DNA from: Clostridium felsineum DSM 794
GTDB lineage: Bacteria > Bacillota > Clostridia > Clostridiales > Clostridiaceae
DNA: 64,000 nt
NCBI RefSeq assembly: GCF_002006355.2
Contig: NZ_CP096980.1
Span: 3,348,001-3,412,000, forward strand
Direction: 5' to 3'
In this document: positions 53,576 through 62,451 of the stretch, one piece after another
How positions within the stretch are numbered: the stretch's first letter is position 1
Layout: each line of letters opens with the position of its first letter
The notes under the pieces: generated by a model
What the model was told of the DNA's origin: nothing
The model's input: only the letters and a program-made list of their open reading frames with translations
The model's database searches: none
Position numbers and translations under genes: made by a program

Positions 53576-54208
53576 CTATGACTTTTTCACAATTTCAACT
53601 ATCCACGTAAAATTCACTATGTATTCACTGTTAACTTCAAGTCCCAGTTGCCTAACATAATTCTCCAAAACCTCCATGTTACTGTAACACTTACAATTTA
53701 CTGCTTCCCACAAATCTCTCCTTTCTAAGAATAACAAGTTTTTTTTACATTGTTCTTTTTCTAAATCATTTTTGAACATGTAATCTGCAATAATAATTTT
53801 TCCATCTCTTTTTAAATATCCAAGCATATTCTTAATTGCTGCTTTCTTTTGGTCTTCTTTTAATGCATGAAAAGCAAAGGTAGTTACAACAATGTCTGCT
53901 TTATTTTGCATAAATGCCTTGTCTAAAAAGCTTCCCTGTACAAATTTCATATTTTTATATTTTTCTTTTGCGCCTTCTAGCATTTCTTTACTTTTATCAA
54001 TACCTATTACTTCAATAGTTTTACTTAATTGTCCACATAAATTCCCTGTTCCACAACCTATATCAATTACCGTTTTTGCCTTACTATCTATTATTCTTTT
54101 TCTTATTTTACATAATATTTCATCATACTTCTCAAATAAACCTAATTCATCGTCTTTTCTTTCTCTGACCATTTTATCGAATCTTGCTGCTTTATCATTC
54201 ATGTTCAT
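53576..54208 (-). CDS. Class I SAM-dependent methyltransferase
   Basis: About 210 residues. SAM motif AKTVIDIGCGTGNLCGQLSKTIEVIGIDKSKEMLEGAKEKYKNMKFVQGSF, near 38-90, then DIVVTTFAFHALKEDQKKAA and GKIIIADYMF. Start chosen at the ATG at 54208 after AGGTAGG; GTG at 54214 is also in frame. It follows the upstream methyltransferase by 11 bp and may be the last gene of the XrtG operon. Substrate unknown. Confidence 0.8.
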   Translation of the reverse strand: MNMNDKAARFDKMVRERKDDELGLFEKYDEILCKIRKRIIDSKAKTVIDIGCGTGNLCGQLSKTIEVIGIDKSKEMLEGAKEKYKNMKFVQGSFLDKAFMQNKADIVVTTFAFHALKEDQKKAAIKNMLGYLKRDGKIIIADYMFKNDLEKEQCKKNLLFLERRDLWEAVNCKCYSNMEVLENYVRQLGLEVNSEYIVNFTWIVEIVKKS

Positions 54209-54219
54209 TTTCACCTACC

Positions 54220-54936
54220 TTATTTTCTCAAAATTACATGATTAAAAAATGATATATCAACATACTCTTTTATATCTGATACCTTCATTTCAATTTGAAA
54301 CATCTTATCCTGCCAGGAAGGCTCCTCTTTTATTTCATTATTTTGCAAGCCCCAAAAGGTTCTAATTCCAAGTATTTTTTCTACATTAAAATCAAACCCT
54401 TCTCCCCACTTTTTAATATCCTCTAAATTGTAATAGGCTACTTGTCCCAAATTTATAGAATTAATATTTCCCCCATCTAAAAGTTTAATTGCTTCTTCTA
54501 TATTATTTTCGAAGACCACCTTTTGCATAATCCTTCCTGCATGATTATGCTTTATTATAGATATAATTCCATCTTTTTTTATAACTCTTAAAAACTCTCT
54601 AAATATTTCTTCTCTATCCTTAGCATACTCAAAAACATTATGGCAAAGCACCACGTCAAAGGAAGCATCTTTAAATTTCCTTAACTCTTGTAATCCTCCA
54701 ATAATTTGATTGTATCTACTTTTGCAAAAAGTTTTTCTAACCATTTCACTATTTGGCTCTATTGCAACAACCTCATTATTTTTTGCCAAATGCTCTGCTG
54801 TAATTCCAAAGCCACTTCCAAAATCCAAGACCTTAAAGCCTTTCACTTTATTTAGCTGTTGAAAAACCACTTTATAGAAAAGTTTTCCCCACGGCTTTTT
54901 TGTATATTCTAAATAATTTTTTAAATTACTATCCAT
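54220..54936 (-). CDS. Class I SAM-dependent methyltransferase
   Basis: 238 residues. SAM motif KVLDFGSGFGITAEHLAKNNEVVAIEPNSEMVRKTF near 35-70 and FDVVLCHNVFEYAKDREEIFREFLRVIKKDGIISII. The C-terminal third has an unusual WGEGFDFNVEKILGIRTFWGLQN region. Methyl acceptor unknown. GGAGG precedes the ATG. Together with the next gene it follows the PTPS-like gene by 37 bp, in the XrtG gene order. Confidence 0.8.
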   Translation of the reverse strand: MDSNLKNYLEYTKKPWGKLFYKVVFQQLNKVKGFKVLDFGSGFGITAEHLAKNNEVVAIEPNSEMVRKTFCKSRYNQIIGGLQELRKFKDASFDVVLCHNVFEYAKDREEIFREFLRVIKKDGIISIIKHNHAGRIMQKVVFENNIEEAIKLLDGGNINSINLGQVAYYNLEDIKKWGEGFDFNVEKILGIRTFWGLQNNEIKEEPSWQDKMFQIEMKVSDIKEYVDISFFNHVILRK

Positions 54937-54972
54937 CTTATCCTCCTAAAGCTTCTCTTTTAATTTTACACC

Positions 54973-55443
54973 TTATTCAGACTTTATTCCATATTTTTTT
55001 AATTTGTCTAATTTTTGTATCAGGCTGTTTTCCATTATTTTACTTTTATTAATACTTATCTCATAGTTATTTTCAAATTCTCTGGATAAATCAATAATAT
55101 ATGATCTTGTAGGTGTTTCGCTTATCTCTATAGACAATAAAATCCATCCTGCATCTAAAAGAAGTACTCTCAACTTTTCCTTAAAAAATTTGCATATGTT
55201 TTCTAAGGTTGGATTTAGTGTTGTAAAAGGTTCAACTTCGTTTATATATAAATCTTGATATTTTTTAATATAGTCTTCAACATACTTTTCCACGTCATTG
55301 AAGATAATAAAATCCTCCTCAAGCTTTATAGTATATATAATAATTTCCCAGGTATGTGGATGTTCTTCCCCTAGCACCCCGTTTATATATATTGAATGAG
55401 AGGCATTGAGGTAAAACTTAAATTTATATTCATCATAATGCAA
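54973..55443 (-). CDS. 6-pyruvoyl-tetrahydropterin synthase-related protein
   Basis: 156 residues, TTG start after GGGAGGG. Pattern of the QueD/PTPS family: YLNASHSIY (zinc His), HPHTWEI (HxH zinc ligands), NPTLENICKFF and SIEISETPTRSYI (catalytic Glu region). The catalytic Cys region of QueD is not evident. It fits the PTPS-related protein of Gram-positive exosortase G loci (TIGR03112) and shares these motifs with the first 130 residues of the fusion protein at 59111. The ligand is unknown. Confidence 0.78.
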   Translation of the reverse strand: MHYDEYKFKFYLNASHSIYINGVLGEEHPHTWEIIIYTIKLEEDFIIFNDVEKYVEDYIKKYQDLYINEVEPFTTLNPTLENICKFFKEKLRVLLLDAGWILLSIEISETPTRSYIIDLSREFENNYEISINKSKIMENSLIQKLDKLKKYGIKSE

Positions 55444-55456
55444 AGCTTACCCTCCC

Positions 55457-56554
55457 TTACAAATTTACCTTTTCAAAGGCAGATCTTAAATTCATAATAG
55501 TTTCTCCATCCTCCTCCTTCTTCACTGAAATTCCAAATCTCAAAGCACAACTAGTTTTCCCCCTAATATCATCCATAAGTTTAAAAGCCTCTTCTCTATT
55601 TGTGTTCACCTTTACTACTACGAATTTGTTGTAATCAATTCTTGAAACAATTTCATTACCATACAGTGATTTTGCTGTTTCACATAGATTTCTTTCAGAA
55701 GCATTTCTAACCTCAAGTACAATAAATGCTATAGGTAAAAATGCTGATATATTTAGCTTCTTTAAACATTTATAAAAAAATTCCATATTGTATACTCCTG
55801 TTAAAGAATCATGTATACTTGCTCTTTTTAAAATGCCTTCTTCCTTTGCTAACTTTTCTATAAATTTTTCTATTTCAATATTTTTATTCCTTAGAGTTTT
55901 TTTCATAACCTGAAGATTATTAAATGACACGTATAAATGCATAGCAAAAGCAAAGGAAATACATAGTAAACATGCAGTAAATAATAAAGAAATTATATAT
56001 ATTCTTGTTGTATGCTGATCAAAACAAGTTTCATTCATAAGATAAGTTTCTGAGGTTGAAGCTCCAACAATATAAGTATCATTTCCAACCTTAAAAGGGT
56101 ACCAGGCTAAAATTTCTTTCCCTACGGAATTATCCTTAACTACTTCATCATATCCTGCTTCTCCCCTTAAAATGCTTCTTTTCATATTAGATAAATCATA
56201 ACCTCCTTTATACTCAAGCATAGAAAAGAATTGTTTTAAACTTTTATTATTATAACTTGACGTTATGCTGTCATTTCTTTCAAAAATAACTCCTTTACTG
56301 CTGTACAAAAACATGTAATTATTTTTAGAATTAACTTCTTTTTTAAGTACTTTTTTTTCTTCTGAGGTTTTAAAGGAAGCTTGAACCTTATCTGATATTT
56401 CAACTACTCTTAAGTACTGCTGTTTCATAAATGCCTTTATTATATTGCTTCTACTTGTGTTCACTTCATTTATAATGAAATACCACAGAATAGAAATTGA
56501 AATTACATTTATAATAAATACGCTGAATATCTTAACTAAAAATTTTCTTTTCAT
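55457..56554 (-). CDS. Membrane protein with degenerate GGDEF domain (XrtG locus)
   Basis: 365 residues: a membrane helix at 8-28, an extracellular domain at about 30-185, a second helix near 188-210, then a GGDEF-type domain whose fold motif DSLTGVYNMEFFYKCL is seen, but the active site reads RIDYNKF in place of RYGGDEF. So it cannot make c-di-GMP and may only sense it or act structurally. Its start codon shares the A of the previous gene's TAA. It is probably a regulator of the exosortase or glycosyltransferase. Confidence 0.72.
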   Translation of the reverse strand: MKRKFLVKIFSVFIINVISISILWYFIINEVNTSRSNIIKAFMKQQYLRVVEISDKVQASFKTSEEKKVLKKEVNSKNNYMFLYSSKGVIFERNDSITSSYNNKSLKQFFSMLEYKGGYDLSNMKRSILRGEAGYDEVVKDNSVGKEILAWYPFKVGNDTYIVGASTSETYLMNETCFDQHTTRIYIISLLFTACLLCISFAFAMHLYVSFNNLQVMKKTLRNKNIEIEKFIEKLAKEEGILKRASIHDSLTGVYNMEFFYKCLKKLNISAFLPIAFIVLEVRNASERNLCETAKSLYGNEIVSRIDYNKFVVVKVNTNREEAFKLMDDIRGKTSCALRFGISVKKEEDGETIMNLRSAFEKVNL

Positions 56555-57921
56555 TAATCATTCACCAAATGCCTTATTTTTTCTATTTTTTTACAAACCA
56601 ATCTAAAATCTGAATTTACAACCTTTAAAAATGCATCCAGTTCTTCACTTAAGTTTAAAGTTCGCCATCTACTTTTAATTTTTATACTGTTAATCATTCC
56701 AGCAAAGCGTATCCAAAATATACAAAAATTATAAATGGGCATTAAAAATATATAGATTTTTTTGCTTTTATAATATTTTCTTATATTTTTATATTGTTTA
56801 AGATAACACTTTACATTTAAATAGAATAAAAAAGCCGACATAACATATAGTGCATATATTATGACCATAGATCCTCCCACAAGGTATATTGGATAATTCA
56901 TAAAAAACAAAAATATTATAGCAAAGTACCATATCATTCTTGGAAAAGCAAAGGTATGATCGTACATAAGCACTCTCACCATAAAATTCCCAAAAAAACC
57001 TAAGGAAGATTTCATTTTATCCTTAAAAAACATATGAGAAACTTCGATTTCTCCTCTTTGCCATCTCTGCCTTTGAGTATAGAGCTTGTTTAAATTGTCT
57101 ATTGGGTCTACAAGAAATATTGAGTTATAAGAGAGATATACTTTTTGTTTAAGTAGCTTTCTAATTTGAAAAGTTATATGGGTATCCTCACAAACAGTTT
57201 TGCTATTATAAAGCTGAGTTTTTAAAATGGTTGACTTCCTAAAGGCTGAAAATGCACCAGACAGGGTATATATACTGTCAAGCTCCGATTGAAAATTTCT
57301 TCCTGCTAAAAAAGCTTGAGCATACTCAAAAAATTCGCACCTTCTTATATGTTTTAAAAATACTTCTTTCGTGTTTTCTATTGCCCTTATATTGCTTAAG
57401 ACCACTCCTGTCATGCAGTGAATATTAGCATTATTTTCAAATCTAACTATCATATTTTTTATTGCATCCTTATGGATTATTCCATCACTGTCCACATGAA
57501 TTATATACTTCCCACTGCTATTAAAAAGAGCTGCATTTAAAGCTTTAGACTTTCCCTGTTTCGAATTCATATATCTCATAGAGAGGTCTTCGAATTCCTT
57601 TTGACACTGTGCAAAAACCTGAAAACTATTATCTTGACTCATATTATTTACTATGATTAGGTCTATAAGCTTTGTTGGATAGCTGCAATAATATAGAGAT
57701 TCAATACATTCTTTTAAAGTATGCTCCGAATTATATACAGGTACTATTATGGTTATTTCAGGAAACGTGCCAACAAAATTCTTCTTATTCACACTGAAGT
57801 TTTTTTTATATAAAATAATAAATCCAAAAACCGCCGGTAAAATCTCCATTATAAAGGGTATTATAATCCACGCCATCCAAAACACAATTTCTCTTAAGCT
57901 TTTACTTAACAGTATACTCAT
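56554..57921 (-). CDS. Membrane glycosyltransferase, exosortase G-associated (GT2)
   Basis: 455 residues. First membrane helix at about 12-35; GT2 core ITIIVPVYNSEHTLKECIESL, then LIIVNNMSQDNSF, KALNAALFNSSGKYIIHVDSDGII (DxD), ETHITFQIRKLL-type and QRWQRGE near 280 (QxxRW-like), then four further membrane helices at about 300-400. It fits the TIGR03111 glycosyltransferase of exosortase G loci and probably transfers sugars to or builds a lipid-linked or surface polymer. Overlaps xrtG by 20 bp and the next gene by one base. Confidence 0.82.
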   Translation of the reverse strand: MSILLSKSLREIVFWMAWIIIPFIMEILPAVFGFIILYKKNFSVNKKNFVGTFPEITIIVPVYNSEHTLKECIESLYYCSYPTKLIDLIIVNNMSQDNSFQVFAQCQKEFEDLSMRYMNSKQGKSKALNAALFNSSGKYIIHVDSDGIIHKDAIKNMIVRFENNANIHCMTGVVLSNIRAIENTKEVFLKHIRRCEFFEYAQAFLAGRNFQSELDSIYTLSGAFSAFRKSTILKTQLYNSKTVCEDTHITFQIRKLLKQKVYLSYNSIFLVDPIDNLNKLYTQRQRWQRGEIEVSHMFFKDKMKSSLGFFGNFMVRVLMYDHTFAFPRMIWYFAIIFLFFMNYPIYLVGGSMVIIYALYVMSAFLFYLNVKCYLKQYKNIRKYYKSKKIYIFLMPIYNFCIFWIRFAGMINSIKIKSRWRTLNLSEELDAFLKVVNSDFRLVCKKIEKIRHLVND

Positions 57922-58498
57922 AAGAAATATTACCTACCTTTTGTCTTTTTATCTGTGCTTTAGTAAATATATGAAAGTATAAAATAATAGAAAGCACATA
58001 AAAAATAATTCTTCCAAATATAGTATGTGCAAAATAAAACATACTATCTCCATAAAAATGAACTATGCTGCATATTATAAAAATTCTTAATATATTAGCA
58101 AAAAATATCCAAAGGAAGCCTGTTATACTGTACATTATTTTCTCTAGAACGTTGTATAGTGGAAAAAACCACAAAAGAGATAAATACGCAAAAACCTCTA
58201 TAATTCCAGAGCACTCATAATCAATGTACATGGAGATATTGGAATTAAGTGAGGATATAAATATAAATCCATAATCCGGAAAGGATTTAAAATATCCAGT
58301 AACCCCTCCTAAAATCCCTGAAACTGTAGTTATCCAAAGAGTTAAAATATCTACCCCTTCCTTTTGAAATGTTATAAGAATAAAAAAGAATAGAAAAACA
58401 GATCCTATCAAGAACTTAAAAAAATAGAGCTTTGCACGTGTTAAAACAGATATAATATAGAGCCATAAAATAAAAAGAATAGTGATTATAACTTTCAT
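57902..58498 (-). CDS. xrtG: Exosortase family protein XrtG
   Basis: 198 residues, six or seven membrane helices. ATG at 58498 overlaps the stop of the upstream gene (ATGA), after AGAGGAAGG. Expected catalytic residues can be placed: Cys96 (DYECSGIIEV), Arg138 (ANILRIF) and His158 (YFAHTIFGR). It would recognise a C-terminal PEP-CTERM-like signal (here Firmicu-CTERM), cleave it and attach the protein to a surface glycan or lipid. The substrate lies directly upstream. Confidence 0.85.
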   Translation of the reverse strand: MKVIITILFILWLYIISVLTRAKLYFFKFLIGSVFLFFFILITFQKEGVDILTLWITTVSGILGGVTGYFKSFPDYGFIFISSLNSNISMYIDYECSGIIEVFAYLSLLWFFPLYNVLEKIMYSITGFLWIFFANILRIFIICSIVHFYGDSMFYFAHTIFGRIIFYVLSIILYFHIFTKAQIKRQKVGNISYEYTVK

Positions 58499-59136
58499 AG
58501 CCTTCCTCTTATTTTCACAAAGGTAGCAGCTATAGCTATTACTGAACATAGTGCAATTCCTAAATAAGGTCCTGTACTTCCTATTTCGAAGGTAATGTAC
58601 TTTTCTCCTAGATCAGGTATTTTAAGACTAACATTTTCAATACCCACTGCTCCCTCTTTTTTAAATTCTGTTAAAGGTATTTTAAATTCCGCTTCATCAC
58701 TAGTTTTTCCATCACTGTTACTTCCACGGACAACATACCCATCTTGTGATACTGCCTTGTACCCTCCATCCATATCATAGACCGTTATTCTTCCAACTTT
58801 AGGAGTGTCCGGAACAATCTGAAGATGCTTATCTACATTACTACTCCCATTAAAATGACATTCTACAACATAGTTTTGTAATCTCTGTCCTCCCTTTGTT
58901 GCCATTTTTATATACATATATAAGTAATTATCATCTGTAATTTCCTTAACTTGATGAACTTGTTCTGGAACAACACTACCATATCTCAAATAAATTATTG
59001 GTTTATCATTCCAATCATCAAAATATCCGTCTAAACTTATTGGTGTTGCCGCAGCACTTACACTTACAGGCAGCAAAATTATAGCTGTTATAAATACACA
59101 AAAGAAACTTTTAAGTATTTTTTTCAATACCTTCAC
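58495..59136 (-). CDS. Firmicu-CTERM-type exosortase substrate with CBM9-like domain
   Basis: 213 residues from a GTG at 59136 with AAGGGG upstream (TTG at 59127 and 59154 are also possible); it overlaps the end of the fusion gene, so translation is coupled. Signal peptide to about residue 27 (VFITAIILLPVSVSAA). The mature part has ISLDGYFDDWNDKPIIYLRYG, as in CBM9-like domains. The C-terminus GSTGPYLGIALCSVIAIAATFVKIRGRL is a short sorting tail: STGP motif, membrane helix, basic end. It should be cleaved and anchored by XrtG. May bind sugars in the extracellular polymer. Confidence 0.8.
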   Translation of the reverse strand: MKVLKKILKSFFCVFITAIILLPVSVSAAATPISLDGYFDDWNDKPIIYLRYGSVVPEQVHQVKEITDDNYLYMYIKMATKGGQRLQNYVVECHFNGSSNVDKHLQIVPDTPKVGRITVYDMDGGYKAVSQDGYVVRGSNSDGKTSDEAEFKIPLTEFKKEGAVGIENVSLKIPDLGEKYITFEIGSTGPYLGIALCSVIAIAATFVKIRGRL

Positions 59137-62125
59137 CCTTCCCCTTAAATACAAAGCTAATCAATATAATAAATCCAATTATCCCCATAAGCGATACCGC
59201 TATTCCCTTCCTTAAATATGGATAATCTATTAAAATATTTGTTACACCCTTTTTATCTACATTTAAAAGATTTTGATCTTTATATATTTTTTTATCTCCT
59301 TTATAGGCATCTAAATATGCTAAAGTTGTATTAACATTATTTTTAGGTGAATTTATCCTTATTGAATTTTTACCATAGCTTATATCTATAGGTACGATTT
59401 CTCTTTTAGGCGTATTTAAAAAACTTTTTCCTATTATTCTACTCATTATGTCAATGGATTTATGGTCTTCATTTGTCATTCCATTGAACAATAAATTAAA
59501 ACCCAGAAAATACACATTTTTATTTTTTTTAGTTCCCGTACCCAAAAAAGCAAGCTTCTTATCTTTTACCCATGAAAAGCCTTGAATTTCAGGAAGCTTT
59601 TCAAGATAAACTGTATTCCATTTTTTATATTCTTCTTTAAATACAACTTTTTCCTCATATTTTTCTTTATCAAAAAATAAATTAGGCATTCTATTATTAA
59701 AGGTTATTGGCTCTGAGGTTACTCCCAAAAATATCATTCTATTTGTAATATTATCAGCTGGTATTCTGTTCATATCTATAATTACTTTAACGCCATTTTC
59801 ACTTAACTTAGTTATCATTTTCTCAGCTTCAGCTCTAAGGTTATAAGAAAATCCCGATAAATAAATAACTTTATATTTCATAAGCTCCTTTAATGAGTAG
59901 TCTTCAATATTATCAGAACTTCCTTTTCTAAAGTCTGGATATAAAAGTGGCAAACTTTCTGATGATTTTCCTATACAAAGCCCCTCGTATTCCGTAATAA
60001 CGCCAAAGGCTTTAGGTGTATTTAAGTGAAATATATAACTGTCATCATTTTGAAAATAAAGTTTGTAACCAAGAAGTCCTGCTGCATATACTATATCTTT
60101 AAAATTATCCTTACCCTTCTTAAGTACAGATTTTCTTAACACTACAGTATCACAGCCCATTTCCATTGATCTGTCAAACATATATTTGTAATATCCATTT
60201 TCCATAGCTGTATTTAGTAAAACAATATTATTTGCAGTTGCTGCTCCCTGCCATGCCCATCCATAAGAATAAGTCGATTTATTTTCTCCATTACAAATAT
60301 AGTATGAAGCATAGGATGCGAAGGTACTATCATCTAAAAGAGAAATTCTTTGCTGTGTTATGTCTTTAGCTTTTGAAAGTACTTTTTCACTATCTAGATT
60401 TCTTCCCTCTGGGTATAGCGAAAATCTAAAGGACAACATACTATCAGCTATTATAATAATAATTACTGTTATTTTTATATATTTCTTTAAACTTTTCCAA
60501 TTCAAAAAACTTATTATAAAAAGTGCATAGGCTATTGGTGCAAATCTTATCATCCAAAATAGTTGATTCAAGGGAAGTTTTGATACTATAGGTAAAAATG
60601 CTGTAGTACTGGCTAAAAGAATAATTACTGAGGTTATAAAACCAGGCAAGCTTTTCTTTTTAGAAAGCACTATACCAAACAAAGCCACCAAAAATATAGA
60701 TAGGCCATAATAGAACATGCCATTTTTCCCATCAGGTGTAAGCCTTATAAATGGATTTAATGCTACTGCAAATTTAGCACTAAAAAACTTCATAACTTCG
60801 CTTGTAGCATCACTATTCATAGAAGTAAGACCACCTTTAAGCGCTGGGTAAAGCCACACTCCACAAATTGCAATTCCCATAAACATTGCAATTATACATT
60901 GAATAGGTTTTAAGATTTTCTTGAATATAATGGAATAAATGAATAGAAACATAAATGACGCTACGCCTACCATTGCTGATATCATAAGATGTGTGAAAGT
61001 AATAAGCGTCATAAATAATGTCATAGGTAGTATTGACCACTTCTTGTCATACTCTACAAAGTCCCACAAGAAGTAAAATAGATAAGGCAATAATACTGTT
61101 ATTACTGCTCTTGGAATATTTCCCTCATAAAAAAGCACCTTTAAGTTCTCCGGAAGAAAAAACCATAGTATTCCCAGAACAAGTGCAGTAAATACACATT
61201 TTTCTCTTATACCCCAGATAAGCCACCCCAAGGCTCCAATCAAAAATAACAAAATAATAAAAATAAGATAAGCATTTAAAGTATTTCCTGACATTAAAAA
61301 TTCACAAACTGAAAATACATAATATGATAGTGGCGCCCAATACCTAAAAGGCTGAACTCCATTGTACCAATACTTTGTAAATAACGGATATAGATTTCCC
61401 TGTCTTAAATTTTTGTATAGAAACTCTCCCTTAAATATATGACCATAAGTATCTATACCCCAGGGATATCCTCCTACGTTCCATAAATAATATAGAAGCG
61501 CTACTGCTGAAAAAATAATACAAATTACTGAAATAACTACTCTCTTCTTCACTGAATATTTTTTAGTTATATCATTATTTACTTTTCTATGTGCCCTTAC
61601 TTCTTCTATTTCTATTTCTTTTTCTCTTACTTCCTCTTCTACTACTTTTTCTTCTCTTTCATGTTCTTTAAATCCTTTAATTAACTCCTCTGTACACAAG
61701 GTAAGAATTCCATCTAATATAACTTTTTTTACTTTGTTTTCATGTCTTTTCTTGTCTTTTTTACTATATGAATTTACAACATAAACTCTAGAAGGAGTCT
61801 CACTTATTTCTAATTTAATAAGCTGAACTTTTTTCTTATCAAATACTTTTGTAAACTCCTCAAATAAAACATTTCCTATATTCTCTAGAGTAGGCTCTAT
61901 TTTATTAAAAGGTTCTACTTTATTAAGCTCTTTTTCTTCATATCTTTTTAAGTAATCTTCAACTACTCTCTCCATCTTGTTATATAGTAAAAACGTATCG
62001 TAATACACTTTAACCCTAAGAGAAATTATAAAAGTATGCGCATGTACTGTTCCTCTTTTATTATTAATTAAAACACTATGGGAGGCATTTAATTTAAATT
62101 TATATATATATCCTTCAAACTCCAC
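59111..62125 (-). CDS. PTPS-related domain fused to a large membrane protein (PTPS_related)
   Basis: 1004 residues, GTG start with AAAGGAGG upstream. Residues 1-130 are PTPS/QueD-like (KLNASHSVLIN, HAHTFII, EPTLENIGNVL, KLEISETPSRVYVVN); a charged linker follows to about 195; then about ten membrane helices (YWNVGGYPWGIDTYGHIF, IRFAPIAYALFIISFLNW and others) with extracellular loops; a late soluble region ends with KGIAVSLMGIIGFIILISFVF. The membrane half resembles Pfam PTPS_related and YfhO-like glycosyltransferase-type proteins. It leads the XrtG operon and may export or glycosylate a cell-surface polymer. Fusion is the point of interest. Confidence 0.8.
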   Translation of the reverse strand: MEFEGYIYKFKLNASHSVLINNKRGTVHAHTFIISLRVKVYYDTFLLYNKMERVVEDYLKRYEEKELNKVEPFNKIEPTLENIGNVLFEEFTKVFDKKKVQLIKLEISETPSRVYVVNSYSKKDKKRHENKVKKVILDGILTLCTEELIKGFKEHEREEKVVEEEVREKEIEIEEVRAHRKVNNDITKKYSVKKRVVISVICIIFSAVALLYYLWNVGGYPWGIDTYGHIFKGEFLYKNLRQGNLYPLFTKYWYNGVQPFRYWAPLSYYVFSVCEFLMSGNTLNAYLIFIILLFLIGALGWLIWGIREKCVFTALVLGILWFFLPENLKVLFYEGNIPRAVITVLLPYLFYFLWDFVEYDKKWSILPMTLFMTLITFTHLMISAMVGVASFMFLFIYSIIFKKILKPIQCIIAMFMGIAICGVWLYPALKGGLTSMNSDATSEVMKFFSAKFAVALNPFIRLTPDGKNGMFYYGLSIFLVALFGIVLSKKKSLPGFITSVIILLASTTAFLPIVSKLPLNQLFWMIRFAPIAYALFIISFLNWKSLKKYIKITVIIIIIADSMLSFRFSLYPEGRNLDSEKVLSKAKDITQQRISLLDDSTFASYASYYICNGENKSTYSYGWAWQGAATANNIVLLNTAMENGYYKYMFDRSMEMGCDTVVLRKSVLKKGKDNFKDIVYAAGLLGYKLYFQNDDSYIFHLNTPKAFGVITEYEGLCIGKSSESLPLLYPDFRKGSSDNIEDYSLKELMKYKVIYLSGFSYNLRAEAEKMITKLSENGVKVIIDMNRIPADNITNRMIFLGVTSEPITFNNRMPNLFFDKEKYEEKVVFKEEYKKWNTVYLEKLPEIQGFSWVKDKKLAFLGTGTKKNKNVYFLGFNLLFNGMTNEDHKSIDIMSRIIGKSFLNTPKREIVPIDISYGKNSIRINSPKNNVNTTLAYLDAYKGDKKIYKDQNLLNVDKKGVTNILIDYPYLRKGIAVSLMGIIGFIILISFVFKGKGEGIEKNT

Positions 62126-62451
62126 TAAAACCTCCTTTAAACATTTATGAATTTTAATTACATATTAACATTATTTTTCAAATTATTCAATCTTAACCCG
62201 TCACTATTTTTCATATGATTCTCATTATTTTTCACAGTATTACTTTATTATTATACTTTTTTCAATTTAATGTGGTAAAATAAATTATGTCTTACCCCGC
62301 ATACAATAAGGAAAATACTTACATTGCATATTAAAAAAACTTTACTTTTTAAAATTTTTTACGAATTACAATGTATAAGCATTTTTACATTATATAAGGA
62401 GTAAAATACTAACATTAATATATTCTATTCAAAACAATAAGGAGTTTACGC
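62126..62451. promoter_or_regulatory. Divergent intergenic region, XrtG operon and YhgE gene
   Basis: 326 bp, AT-rich, between the XrtG operon leader and the YhgE-like gene. It must contain two promoters, but no operator or hairpin of note was seen. Confidence 0.4.
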
